DNA of 64,000 bases from Corynebacterium halotolerans YIM 70093 = DSM 44683 (GTDB lineage: Bacteria; Actinomycetota; Actinomycetes; Mycobacteriales; Mycobacteriaceae). The stretch lies in NCBI RefSeq assembly GCF_000341345.1, contig NC_020302.1, positions 972,075-1,036,074 on the forward strand, in the 5' to 3' direction. The first letter of the stretch is position 1. Each line of letters begins with the position of its first letter. Made by a program: the position numbers and the translations under genes. The notes beneath the pieces are model-generated. The model made no database searches and was not told where the DNA came from. It saw only the letters and a list, made by a program, of their open reading frames with translations. This document shows, one piece after another, positions 28,807 through 37,209 of the stretch.

Positions 28807-29636
28807 GGCCAGCTCACCCCGAGTGCGGCGGCGGAGTCGTCGAAGATCCGGTTGATCAGGTCCCGGTCCTTCGCCTGCGGGCGCTCGTGGCCCGGGCGGC
28901 GGCGCTTGTTGTAGTAGCGGCCGGACTCCCAGTGGATGCCCGGTACCCCGGTGATGAAGTGGGCGAGGTTCGCTCCTCCCCGGTCGGCCTGCGTGATCAG
29001 CCGGGCGGCCGGGGTCTGGTAGACGAACCGGAGCATGCTGGAGGTGTTTGAGGCGAAGTTCGTGGCGATCAGCCCGGGGTGGAAGGCGACCGTGTTCAGA
29101 CCCGCGGGGTGGTAGCGGTCGTGCAGGGCCCTCGTGAACAGGACGTTGGCCAATTTGGCGTTCGCGTAGGCGCGGTTGGGGTTGAAGTCGTGGAAGGAGT
29201 TCGGGTCATCCGGGTTGAGGCGGGAGAAAGCCCACGACGCCGCCGAGGAGGTGGCCACCACCGACGCCCGGGAGACCAGCAGTTTGTCGATGAGCAGGTT
29301 GGTCAGCAGGTAGGGGGCCAGGTGATTGACCTGCCAGGTCTGCTCGAAGCCGTCCCCGGTGCGGATCGGGCCCCGGAAGGAGCCGCCGGCGTTGTTGGCC
29401 AGGACGTCGATACGCTCACACGAGCTGTCGAGTGCGCTCGCCAGGTCGCGCACCTCGTCGAGACGGGTGAAGTCGGCGGTGTGGTGCTCCGCACCGAGGG
29501 GGCCGGCGACGGCCCGGGTCTTGTCCGGATCCCGGCCGACGAGCACCAGTCGGGCGTCGGGTAGCGCGGTGTGGATCTGCTCGGCTGCGGCGGCGCCGAT
29601 GCCGTCCGAGGCACCGGTGATGACGATGGTGGACAC
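28803..29636 (-). CDS. Short-chain dehydrogenase/reductase
   Basis: A 277-residue classical SDR with NAD(P) loop TGASDGIGAAAAEQI at the N-terminus, LANNAGG near residue 79, a serine in VATSSAASW near 129, and YANAK as catalytic Tyr/Lys near 155. The large substrate-side region resembles retinol dehydrogenase-like SDRs. GTG at 29636 is chosen because AAGGAG lies six bases upstream; earlier starts overlap that site. It is co-transcribed with the DUF2283 gene. Substrate unknown. Confidence 0.85.
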   Translation of the reverse strand: MSTIVITGASDGIGAAAAEQIHTALPDARLVLVGRDPDKTRAVAGPLGAEHHTADFTRLDEVRDLASALDSSCERIDVLANNAGGSFRGPIRTGDGFEQTWQVNHLAPYLLTNLLIDKLLVSRASVVATSSAASWAFSRLNPDDPNSFHDFNPNRAYANAKLANVLFTRALHDRYHPAGLNTVAFHPGLIATNFASNTSSMLRFVYQTPAARLITQADRGGANLAHFITGVPGIHWESGRYYNKRRRPGHERPQAKDRDLINRIFDDSAAALGVSWP

Positions 29637-29773
29637 GGCGGTCTCCTTCATGGGAGGGGCGGGTGTGGCGGCCAGCATAGTGCCGGTCAGTTGTCCGGGG
29701 CGGTTGCCGCCGGTGGGGGAGCAGGGGGTAGGCTCCTTTGCGTACGCATCAACAAAGTGGAGGTAAGCAACAC

Positions 29774-30328
29774 ATGAAGATCGGCATCATCGTCGGCAGC
29801 ATCCGCGACGGCCGCTTCGGCGAGGCCGTGGGCACCTGGGTCAAGGAGGCCGCCGAGACCCGCGCCACAGAGGGGATCTCCTACGAGCTCCTGGATCTCC
29901 GGTCCTTCAACATCCCCCTGGCGACCTCGGCCACCATCCCGGGCATGGCCGACAAGCGGTACGACGACGAGAACGTCACCGCCTGGTCCCGGGCCGTCGA
30001 CTCCTGCGACGGCTTCGTCTTCGTGACCCCGGAGTACAACCGCGGCGTGCCGGGCCCGTTCAAGAACGCCTACGACTCCATCGCCTCCGAGTGGGCCGGT
30101 AAGCCGGTCGCTTTCGTCGGCTACGGCGCGACCGGCGGTATCCGCGCCGTCGAGCAGTGGCGCCTGGTCGTCACCAACTTCCAGATGCCCGCCGTCCGCA
30201 ACCAGGTGGAGCTGTCCATCTTCGCGGACGCCGGCGAGAACGGCTTCGCCCCGAACGAGCGCCGCGCCGAGGAGATTGACCGCGTCCTGGGCGATCTCGA
30301 GCAGCTCGTGGTCCAGCTCAACAAGTAG
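29774..30328 (+). CDS. NADPH-dependent FMN reductase family protein
   Basis: A 184-residue flavodoxin-fold protein. GSIRDGRFGEAVGTW (about residues 8-22) binds the FMN phosphate, and TPEYNRGVPGPFKNAYDS (about 79-96) is the FMN-ring loop typical of ChrR/SsuE/azoreductase-like enzymes. GYGATGG follows near 117. It probably reduces quinones or flavins with NADPH. GGAGG lies about 10 bases upstream of the ATG. It is divergent from the SDR gene and ends at a strong terminator. Confidence 0.88.
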   Translation: MKIGIIVGSIRDGRFGEAVGTWVKEAAETRATEGISYELLDLRSFNIPLATSATIPGMADKRYDDENVTAWSRAVDSCDGFVFVTPEYNRGVPGPFKNAYDSIASEWAGKPVAFVGYGATGGIRAVEQWRLVVTNFQMPAVRNQVELSIFADAGENGFAPNERRAEEIDRVLGDLEQLVVQLNK

Positions 30329-30346
30329 TCCCCGCGGGCACCCGAC

Positions 30347-30392
30347 CGAAGGCCCCGCACCGGTGACGATCGCACCGGTGCGGGGCCTTCGG
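30347..30392. terminator. Bidirectional terminator after the FMN reductase gene
   Basis: A stem of about 19 pairs, CGAAGGCCCCGCACCGGTG with its complement ending in GGGGCCTTCG. It also serves the converging small Trp-Asp protein gene. Confidence 0.8.
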
Positions 30393-30417
30393 TCCGGGTG
30401 CGGGAAGTCGGCCGGGA

Positions 30418-30597
30418 TCAGTCGTCCCAGTCGTCGTCCCAGTCATCGTCATCCCAATCATCATCCCAGTCGTCCCAGTCATCGTCCCAGTCGTGGACGA
30501 TCGGGGCGGGGACGGAGGACTGGGCGGGGAGGTCGACGCCGCCGAGAAGCGACGAAACCATCGCCATGATGGAGGCGATGATGGCTGCGATATCCAT
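30418..30597 (-). CDS. 59-residue acidic small protein with Trp-Asp repeat tail
   Basis: It begins MDIAAIIASIMAMVSSLLGG, a hydrophobic helix with no signal-peptidase site. A Pro/Ser hinge (about 24-34) follows, and then a tail of 24 residues made only of Trp and Asp in WDDD or WDD units. AGGAG lies six bases before the ATG and a terminator follows the stop, so it is likely a real gene. Tiny, acidic, leaderless-secreted proteins of this size include the corynebacterial PorA/PorH channel formers, but there is no clear sequence match. Membrane association is inferred. Confidence 0.6.
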   Translation of the reverse strand: MDIAAIIASIMAMVSSLLGGVDLPAQSSVPAPIVHDWDDDWDDWDDDWDDDDWDDDWDD

Positions 30598-30777
30598 GGA
30601 GGGCTCCTGAGGGTGAGGGGAACGGGTGGGTGTGCGCCCGGTCATCCGCTGGCGCACGCCGAGTAAAACACCCTCCCGCAACCTGCTCAAGAGCCGGAAA
30701 TTCTCTCGGTCACCGGAAAACGCGCCGTTCAGCGCCTATGAGTCGAAGATGAAGGGGGCATGAAGGAAGTCTCATTT

Positions 30778-31428
30778 TCAGCGGGAGTGGATGGCGTTCT
30801 GCGCCGCCGTGACTCCCCGCGTGGCCACCAGGCGGGCGGCCTCGGCGGCGGTGGCGATCGCGGCGTCGAGATCCGCCCCGGGGTCCACCGGGCCGAGCAC
30901 GTGGTCGGGCACGGCCACGCCCTTCGGCGGGCGGGAGATGCCGATGCGCACGCGCACGTAGTCGCGGGTGCCCAGCAGCTCGGAGACGGACTTCAGCCCG
31001 TTGTGGCCGTTCTCGTTGCCGCCGATCTTGACGCGCACCTTGCCCGCGGGCAGATCCAGCTCGTCGTGGACCACCACAATCCGCTCGGCGGGCACGCCCA
31101 GGCGCTGCGCCAGGGGAGCCACGGCCTCGCCGGAGACGTTCATGAACGTCGACGAGCGCAGCACCAGCGCGGTCGTGCCCCCGAACTCGACCGTCGCGGC
31201 CGAGACCGGCAGCCCGCGCACCGGCACGAGCACGTCCCCTGTCTCGGCGAGCAGGTCGTCGACGGCCATGTACCCGACGTTGTGCCGCGTGGCCGCGTAC
31301 CTCGCCCCCGGATTACCCAGGCCGACGATCAACCAGTCGGCCGCCAGCAGCCCAGGATCCAGGGTGGCCGTGTCGGGCTCGGACGGGCGCATGCCGAACA
31401 GGCGGGAGAACAGTTTCAGCGAAAACAT
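30778..31428 (-). CDS. pth: Peptidyl-tRNA hydrolase (first copy)
   Basis: A 216-residue enzyme that releases peptides from prematurely dropped peptidyl-tRNA. LIVGLGNPGARYAATRHNVGY holds the catalytic His near residue 49, and VVHDELDLPAGKVRVK and GGNENGHNGLKS complete the site. It has about 30 extra N-terminal residues (MFSLKLFSRLFGMRPSE) compared with the second copy at 42202-42756. The extension is hydrophobic and basic and could be an amphipathic helix. A shorter start is possible. Confidence 0.93.
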   Translation of the reverse strand: MFSLKLFSRLFGMRPSEPDTATLDPGLLAADWLIVGLGNPGARYAATRHNVGYMAVDDLLAETGDVLVPVRGLPVSAATVEFGGTTALVLRSSTFMNVSGEAVAPLAQRLGVPAERIVVVHDELDLPAGKVRVKIGGNENGHNGLKSVSELLGTRDYVRVRIGISRPPKGVAVPDHVLGPVDPGADLDAAIATAAEAARLVATRGVTAAQNAIHSR

Positions 31429-31457
31429 CGGCCCAGTGTCTCATATACCGTGGCGGC

Positions 31458-32480
31458 ATGAGCATCCTCTCAGCCCTTGACGTCCCCGTTCTCGTCGCCC
31501 CGATGGCCGGCGGGCCGTCGTCTCCGGCGCTGGTCACCGCCGCCGCCCGCGCCGGATCCCTGGGTTTCCTCGCGACGGGCGCCGCGCCCGTCGACACGCT
31601 GGTCGGACAGCTGCGCGAGGCCGGCGCGGAGGGCCTGCGCTACGGTGTCAACCTCTTCACCGCCCAGCAACCGTTCGACTCGCTGGAGCATGTCCGGAAG
31701 CTCGTCGGGGAACTGGCCGGGGAGTTCACCTCCCGCGGGCTTGAGGTGCCGGAGGTGCCGGAGGTCGACTACTCGAACGGTTTCGACGCCAAGCTCGACG
31801 CCGTGCTCGCCGCCGCCCGGGACGGCCACGGCCCCGCGGTCCTCAGCTCGACCTTCGGCCCGCTGACCGCCGGGGAGATCGGGCGTCTCCACGAGGTGGG
31901 TGTCGAGGCCTGGATCACCGTCACCACCCCCGCGGACGCCCTCGAGGCGCAGCGCCGCGGCGCCGATGCGCTCGTCGTCCAGGGGCCGGCCGCCGGTGGG
32001 CACCGCTCCACCTGGGGCGTGGAGGAGATCCCCGACGAGCGGCCCCTGGCCGGGCTGGTCGACGCCGTCGTGTCCGCCGGGGTCACCGTCCCGCTCGTCG
32101 CCGCCGGGGGCCTGCGTACCGCCGGCGACGTCCGCGCCGCCCTCGAACTGCCCGGCGTCAGGGCCGTGTCCTGCGGCAGCGCTTTCCTGCTCGCCGACGA
32201 GGCGGGCACCTCAGCCGCCAACCGGGAACTGCTCGTCCGCGGCGGCCGGACGGTGGCCGGCCGTGCCTTCTCCGGGCGGGTGGCCCGCGGCCTGGCCACC
32301 GGTTTCACCCGCGACCACCCCGGAATCGGCCCCGTCTACCCCTACCTGGCCCCGCTGCTGGCGCCGCTGCGCGCCACCGGTGACGAACGCTACGCCTACT
32401 GCCTGGTGGGCACGGACGTCGAGAAGCTCACGGGCGGCAGCACCGCAGAGATCCTCGCGGGCCTCTGGCCTGCGGCGTAG
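31458..32480 (+). CDS. Nitronate monooxygenase-family flavoprotein
   Basis: A 340-residue TIM-barrel FMN enzyme. PVLVAPMAGGPSSPALVTAAARAGSLGFL is the N-terminal barrel start. ADALVVQGPAAGGHRST near residue 170 carries the catalytic-region His, and PLVAAGGLRTAGDV near 213 binds FMN phosphate. Family members oxidise alkyl nitronates; enoyl-ACP reductase-like relatives are the alternative. TACCGT lies six bases before the ATG, without a ribosome site, so the mRNA is likely leaderless. Confidence 0.88.
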   Translation: MSILSALDVPVLVAPMAGGPSSPALVTAAARAGSLGFLATGAAPVDTLVGQLREAGAEGLRYGVNLFTAQQPFDSLEHVRKLVGELAGEFTSRGLEVPEVPEVDYSNGFDAKLDAVLAAARDGHGPAVLSSTFGPLTAGEIGRLHEVGVEAWITVTTPADALEAQRRGADALVVQGPAAGGHRSTWGVEEIPDERPLAGLVDAVVSAGVTVPLVAAGGLRTAGDVRAALELPGVRAVSCGSAFLLADEAGTSAANRELLVRGGRTVAGRAFSGRVARGLATGFTRDHPGIGPVYPYLAPLLAPLRATGDERYAYCLVGTDVEKLTGGSTAEILAGLWPAA

Positions 32481-32603
32481 CCACCCCTGCGCGCACGACA
32501 CCGGATGAGAGTCGGGCAGGGGCGCCGACTAGAGTGTGGGGAGTGGCCCCCAAATGCGGGGCCGCCGGTAATCCACCTCGACATCCACGGAGGGACACTC
32601 TCA

Positions 32604-34058
32604 GTGACCGCGAACGCGCAGGCAGACCAGAACAACTGGGACGAGAAGATCGCACTCGCCCAGGAAATGCTGCCCCTGATCAGCCAGCTCCACCGCAACC
32701 ACGACGTCGTCACGTCGATCTTCGGGCGCCTGCTGGTCGGCGCCACGGACATCGACATCATCAAGTCGCACCGCTACGCCCGCCGCGTCACGGATCACGA
32801 GCTGCCGCTCGACCAGACCCTGCCGGTGCTCCGCGAACTGGTGAACCTCAACCTCGGCACCGCCTCCATCGACGTCGGCAGTCTGGCCGCCGGTTTCGCC
32901 CGCTCCGGTGAGACCGACCTGCGTGCCTACCTCGAGGCCGAACTCGCCGAGATTCTCGGCGGCTCCTCCGAGCTCAAGCACACCGACGTCGTACTCTACG
33001 GCTTCGGCCGCATCGGCCGCCTGCTGGCGCGTATCCTCATCGCCCGCGAGGCCACCTACGGCGGCGTGCGCCTGCGCGCCGTGGTCGTCCGCTCCAAGGG
33101 CGAGGGCGACCTGGTCAAGCGCGCCTCCCTGCTGCGCCGCGACTCCGTCCACGGCGCCTTCGACGGCACCATCACCGTCGACGAGGAGAACAACGTCATC
33201 TGGGCCAACGGCACCCGCATCCAGGTCATCTACTCCGACGACCCGGCCGCGATCGACTACACCTCCTACGGCATCGACGACGCCATCGTCGTCGACAACA
33301 CCGGCAGGTGGCGCGACCGCGAGGGGCTGTCCCGGCACCTGCAGTCCAAGGGGGTCGCCCGCGTCGTGCTGACCGCACCGGGCAAGGGCGACGTGAAGAA
33401 CATCGTCTACGGCATCAACCACGGCGACATCACCGCCGACGACCAGGTCCTGTCCGCCGCGTCCTGCACCACCAACGGCATCACCCCGGTGCTCAAGGTC
33501 GTCAACGACCGCTACGGCGTCCAGCACGGCCACGTGGAGACCGTCCACTCCTTCACCAACGACCAGAACCTGATCGACAACTACCACAAGGGCGACCGCC
33601 GCGGTCGTGCCGCCGGGCTGAACATGGTGCTCACCGAGACCGGTGCCGCCAAGGCCGTGGCCAAGGCCCTGCCGGAGTTCGAGGGCAAGCTCACCGGCAA
33701 CGCCATCCGGGTGCCCACCCCGGACGTGTCCATGGCCGTGCTGAACCTGACCCTGGAGAAGGAGGTCGACCGCGAGGAGGTCAACAACTTCCTGCGCAAG
33801 GTCACCCTGCACTCCAACCTGCGTCAGCAGATCGACTACATCAACTCCCCGGAGGTCGTCTCCACCGACTTCGTCGGTTCCACCCACGCCGGCATCGTCG
33901 ACGGTCTGGCCACCATCGCCACCGGTAACCACCTGGTGCTCTACGTCTGGTACGACAATGAGTTCGGCTACTCCAACCAGGTCATCCGCATCGTCGAGGA
34001 GGTCGCCGGCACCCGCCCGCAGGTGCTTCCGCGCCGCCTCGAGCCGGCCCAGCTGTAG
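32604..34058 (+). CDS. gapB: Glyceraldehyde-3-phosphate dehydrogenase, GapB (gluconeogenic) type
   Basis: A 484-residue enzyme, longer than glycolytic GapA (about 335). Residues about 1-125 are the extra N-terminal domain of the corynebacterial GapB type. DVVLYGFGRIGRLLARIL starts the Rossmann domain. SAASCTTNGITPVL holds the catalytic Cys near residue 292, and HSFTNDQN the partner His near 317. YDNEFGYSNQV is near the end. In C. glutamicum GapB is NADP-dependent and acts in gluconeogenesis. The GTG start has GGAGGGAC upstream. Confidence 0.93.
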   Translation: MTANAQADQNNWDEKIALAQEMLPLISQLHRNHDVVTSIFGRLLVGATDIDIIKSHRYARRVTDHELPLDQTLPVLRELVNLNLGTASIDVGSLAAGFARSGETDLRAYLEAELAEILGGSSELKHTDVVLYGFGRIGRLLARILIAREATYGGVRLRAVVVRSKGEGDLVKRASLLRRDSVHGAFDGTITVDEENNVIWANGTRIQVIYSDDPAAIDYTSYGIDDAIVVDNTGRWRDREGLSRHLQSKGVARVVLTAPGKGDVKNIVYGINHGDITADDQVLSAASCTTNGITPVLKVVNDRYGVQHGHVETVHSFTNDQNLIDNYHKGDRRGRAAGLNMVLTETGAAKAVAKALPEFEGKLTGNAIRVPTPDVSMAVLNLTLEKEVDREEVNNFLRKVTLHSNLRQQIDYINSPEVVSTDFVGSTHAGIVDGLATIATGNHLVLYVWYDNEFGYSNQVIRIVEEVAGTRPQVLPRRLEPAQL

Positions 34059-34079
34059 TCCGCTGTCCGGTTCCGGAAA

Positions 34080-34131
34080 GGACGCCGGAGTTGAACCGGA
34101 AGTGGTTCGGCTCCGGCGTCCGGCTTTTTGG
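34080..34131 (+). terminator. Terminator after gapB
   Basis: An outer stem GGACGCCGGAG / CTCCGGCGTCC and an inner stem GAACC / GGTTC, followed by GGCTTTTTGG. Confidence 0.85.
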
Positions 34132-34400
34132 ACTGCGGGGCCATGGTGCGCGGGCGAGTTCCGGGGGACGTTGAGGTCGAACTCCACCGCCGCATCGCCC
34201 GCGGCTTCCGAAACCGCGGCAACCACCGGCCACACCCGCCGCTGATCGGCGGCGGACCGGACCCGGGTAACCCACGCCACACCCCGAAGAGTCCCTTTTG
34301 CCGACTCGACCACCGGTGAGAGGACTTCGCCGGTTCTGTCGATGTGCTCACTGTGGGCACAACCCGTGACGTCGGGGCCGAAGGCTGGAACACTGGGGAT

Positions 34401-35084
34401 ATGACACAACCTCATGTAGCCCCCGGTACCGTCGTCGTCTTCACCGATGTCATGTGCGGCTGGTCGACCCTCGCCTTCCATCGCTTCTACGAGGCCCGGG
34501 CGGCTGCCGGACTCGACGATCAGCTGACTCTGGACCCACAGTTGTTCCTGCTCGAGGACGTCAACCAGATGGCCCTCAACACCAAGATCATCGAAGGGGA
34601 AAAGCCGGTCATCGGTGCGCTGGCTGAGGAGCTTGACTTCAAACCGTGGCAGCGCGATCCGTCGGAGTACCCGGTGACGAGCCTGCCTGCCAACGAGGCG
34701 GTCCACGCCGCCAAAGAGCAGTCCGCACGGGCTGCCGAACAGCTCGACATGGCGCTGCGCATGGCATTCTGGCGCGACAGCCGCTGCATCAGTATGCGGC
34801 ATGAGATTCTCGACATCGCGGCCGGCTGCGACCGGGTGGATGTGGAGCAGCTCCGGGACGCCCTCGACACCGGGCGTGCGCGCGGATCAATGATGAGCAC
34901 GTACAGGGCCTGCCGCGACAGTGTGCAGGGAAGCCCGCACTTCTTCCTGCCGGACGGCAGCAGCATGCACAACCCCGGGATCAAGATGCACCAGGTCGGC
35001 TCGCCCGGAGCCGGATTCCTCGTGGTGGACTCCGACAGTCCGGACGTGTACGCGGACCTGGTGCGGCGCGCCGTGCAGGAATAG
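34401..35084 (+). CDS. DsbA/FrnE-like thioredoxin-fold protein with CGWS active site
   Basis: A 227-residue cytoplasmic protein (no signal peptide). The thioredoxin-fold start is VVVFTDVMCGWSTLAFHRFYEA with a single-Cys CGWS instead of CxxC. The helical insertion runs about residues 60-165, and GSPHFFLPDGSSMHNPG near 185 contains the cis-Pro loop type of DsbA/FrnE/HCCA isomerases. The missing second Cys argues for an isomerase- or glutathione/mycothiol-transferase-like role rather than disulfide exchange. The 270 bases between gapB and this gene show only the gapB terminator. Confidence 0.78.
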   Translation: MTQPHVAPGTVVVFTDVMCGWSTLAFHRFYEARAAAGLDDQLTLDPQLFLLEDVNQMALNTKIIEGEKPVIGALAEELDFKPWQRDPSEYPVTSLPANEAVHAAKEQSARAAEQLDMALRMAFWRDSRCISMRHEILDIAAGCDRVDVEQLRDALDTGRARGSMMSTYRACRDSVQGSPHFFLPDGSSMHNPGIKMHQVGSPGAGFLVVDSDSPDVYADLVRRAVQE

Positions 35085-35251
35085 CGCCGCACTGCAACGG
35101 GATCCTTGCGTTCTCGCGGTGACTGCAACACCGACGTGGTGCGCCCCACCGCAGGCCGCGCGAAACCGGCGGCCCGGGGATTGTCGACATGACTCCAGCC
35201 ATCGGCCGAAAAAGGGCTTGTGCCCTGCGGGCGGGCGATTAAACTCGGGTC

Positions 35252-35575
35252 ATGGGAAAGAAAAACTTGGCCGAGAAAAAGAAGGCCAAGGGTAAGGCCG
35301 GCAAAAAGGCCAGGGCCAAGGCGGAGAAGAAGGCCGTCAAGAAGTCCCCGGTGACCTCCGGGAAGACCAAGGCCGACAAAAAGCTCGCCAAGAAGGCGGC
35401 CAAGCAGGCGAAGCTCCGTGACCCGGGCAAGTGGAAGATCAAGTCCAAGTGCTGCCGCTCCAACCCGCGCTGCAAGAGCTGCCCGGTCGTGTTCAAGCGG
35501 CTGGAGAGAGCGGGTGCCTTCGAACGGGAGGACGTCGACTTCGGCGCGGAGCTGAAGCTGGCGCGCCGCTGGTGA
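35252..35575 (+). CDS. Small basic protein with Cys-rich motif
   Basis: A 107-residue protein. Residues 1-55 are almost all Lys, Ala and Gly, a disordered nucleic-acid-binding type of tail. They are followed by WKIKSKCCRSNPRCKSCPV, whose four cysteines (CC-x5-C-x2-C) could bind a metal, and by a short acidic end (FEREDVDFGAEL). No family is recognised. The combination suggests an RNA- or DNA-binding protein, inferred only. TAAACT lies six bases before the ATG and there is no ribosome site, so the mRNA looks leaderless. A strong terminator follows. Confidence 0.75.
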   Translation: MGKKNLAEKKKAKGKAGKKARAKAEKKAVKKSPVTSGKTKADKKLAKKAAKQAKLRDPGKWKIKSKCCRSNPRCKSCPVVFKRLERAGAFEREDVDFGAELKLARRW

Positions 35576-35580
35576 CAGGC

Positions 35581-35623
35581 GAAACGGCCGGACCAGTCCA
35601 GGAAGGACGGGTCCGGCCGTTTC
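35581..35623. terminator. Bidirectional terminator between the basic protein gene and genM
   Basis: A 14-pair stem GAAACGGCCGGACC / GGTCCGGCCGTTTC with a 15-base loop, between converging genes. Confidence 0.85.
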
Positions 35624-35648
35624 CGTTAAGGTGTGTTCACCACATGAA

Positions 35649-36377
35649 CTACAGCCAACGCGGCGGGGTGGGGACCTTACCGCCGTCGGCGACGGTCACG
35701 CCGTTGGTGCCGCGGCCGGTGGCCCAGCGAACCAGGCCGGCCAGGTCACCGTGGATCTCGGTGGCCGGCTCGCCGGCGACCTCGGTGCGCTCACCGGTGG
35801 CGTCATTGACGAGGATGATGCCCTCGCCCGTGCCGGCCTTCCGCCACTTCCCGACGACCTCGGGCAGCAGCGTCTCGAGGATGACCTTCGGGATGTCGCT
35901 GAACCCGGCCTTGACGCCGAGATCGACAGCGTGGATCCAGACCTCGCGGGAGCGCATCCACAGCGTCTCGGACGCCGGGACGGTGCGGCCCTGCGCGGTG
36001 AGCACCTCGGCCTCCCACGCGGCGGCGGGGGCGTCGCGCCACGCGACGTCGAGACGCGCGACGGTGTGGTCGTGCAGGTTGCGCAGCGCATCCGGGATGA
36101 GCGTGGCACCGTACTCGATCTCCTTGCCCCGGGCGTCCGGGGAGGGGTACATCGGGTTCTCGATGCCGGTGGTCGCCCAGTCCATGAGGTTGCAGATCGC
36201 GGCGGCGTTGTAGCCGACGTGGGCGATCAGGTGGGCGCGAGTCCAGCCCTCCAGCGCGGTCGGTCCGGAGAACTCGGAGTTCTCCAGGAGCGCGAGCTGG
36301 CCGGAGTAGTGGGCGGTGCCGCGGCGGGTGAGCTGCAGACGTTCGGCCAGGGGCAGATCGTGGAAGCTTTCCGCCAT
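35649..36377 (-). CDS. genM: Mycothiol-dependent maleylpyruvate isomerase
   Basis: A 242-residue DinB-like enzyme that isomerises maleylpyruvate to fumarylpyruvate with mycothiol in gentisate breakdown. Metal ligands are visible: His in RAHLIAHVGYNA near residue 53, then Glu and His in REVWIHAVDL near 144-148. The C-terminal half is the SCP-like dimerisation domain. The ATG overlaps the stop of genF by one base (TAATG). Orthologue of C. glutamicum NCgl2918 by position and sequence type. Confidence 0.92.
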   Translation of the reverse strand: MAESFHDLPLAERLQLTRRGTAHYSGQLALLENSEFSGPTALEGWTRAHLIAHVGYNAAAICNLMDWATTGIENPMYPSPDARGKEIEYGATLIPDALRNLHDHTVARLDVAWRDAPAAAWEAEVLTAQGRTVPASETLWMRSREVWIHAVDLGVKAGFSDIPKVILETLLPEVVGKWRKAGTGEGIILVNDATGERTEVAGEPATEIHGDLAGLVRWATGRGTNGVTVADGGKVPTPPRWL

Positions 36378-37204
36378 TACTCGAACACCGTCTTGTTGGC
36401 GACGTGGCCCAGGCCCTCGATCTCAATCTTGACGGTCTCGCCGTCACCGATGTAGCGCTTCGGGTTGCGGGCGTGGCCGACGCCGCCCGGGGTGCCGGTG
36501 ACGATGACGTCGCCGGCGTCCAGCGGGTAGATGTGGGAGATGTACTCGATCAGGGCCTCCGGACCGAAGACCAGGTCGTCGGTCGGGGTCGTCTGCATCT
36601 TCTCGCCCTCAAGGTAGGTGGCCAGCTCGCCGCCAAACTCGAAGGAGTCGGTGGTGGTCAGCCACGGGCCGAAGCCGGCGGACTTCTCGAAGGACTTGCC
36701 CTGGTGCCACTGCAGGGTGCGGTACTGGTAGTCACGCATGGTGTAGTCGTTCATCACGGCGTAGCCGGCGATGTGGTCCTTGGCGTCGGCGGCCTTGACG
36801 CGGCGGGCGCGCTTGCCGATGACCACGGCCAGCTCACCCTCCCAGTCCAGCTCGGAGTTGGCGTAGTCCGGGACGAGGACGTCGTCGAACGGGCCGGTCA
36901 GGGCATCCGGGTACTTGACGAACAGGGTGGGGTGGGTCGGCAGGTCGCGACCCATCTCCTTGATGTGGTTGGCGTAGTTCAGGCCCACACACACGATCTT
37001 CTTCGGGGCCGGGACGACGGCCTCGAGGTCGGTCTCGGAGAAGGAGACCTCTTCGCCGGAGGCGGACTCGGCGACCTCGCGCCAGTTCTCGGTCTGCAGC
37101 AGGTCACCGACGTTGGCGTAACCGTCGATCTTCACCACAGTGGTGTCGGATTCGACGCGGGCCGCGTAGGTGCCCTGAGCGGAGCGGATGGTGGCAAGAC
37201 GCAT
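36377..37204 (-). CDS. genF: Fumarylpyruvate hydrolase (FAH family)
   Basis: A 275-residue enzyme that cleaves fumarylpyruvate to fumarate and pyruvate. [17 protein letters not shown] (about residue 68) starts the FAH core. [15 protein letters not shown] near 120 holds the metal-binding acidic residues, and [18 protein letters not shown] near 235 is the C-terminal signature. The start at 37204 (MRLATIRS) is five bases after the genD stop, with GGAAGGA upstream. Longer readings extend into genD. Confidence 0.93.
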   Translation of the reverse strand: MRLATIRSAQGTYAARVESDTTVVKIDGYANVGDLLQTENWREVAESASGEEVSFSETDLEAVVPAPKKIVCVGLNYANHIKEMGRDLPTHPTLFVKYPDALTGPFDDVLVPDYANSELDWEGELAVVIGKRARRVKAADAKDHIAGYAVMNDYTMRDYQYRTLQWHQGKSFEKSAGFGPWLTTTDSFEFGGELATYLEGEKMQTTPTDDLVFGPEALIEYISHIYPLDAGDVIVTGTPGGVGHARNPKRYIGDGETVKIEIEGLGHVANKTVFE

Positions 37205-37209
37205 AGTGT

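Noticed and set aside
30421..30495. Repeats that could look like a tiny repeat array or CRISPR
   Set aside because: The units are 9-12 bases of Trp/Asp codons without spacers and are explained by the protein tail.
34135..34395. Coding-like minus-strand stretch between gapB and the DsbA-like gene
   Set aside because: The frame belongs to a long antisense frame over gapB, has no start signal of its own and no recognised motif. A decayed gene cannot be excluded.
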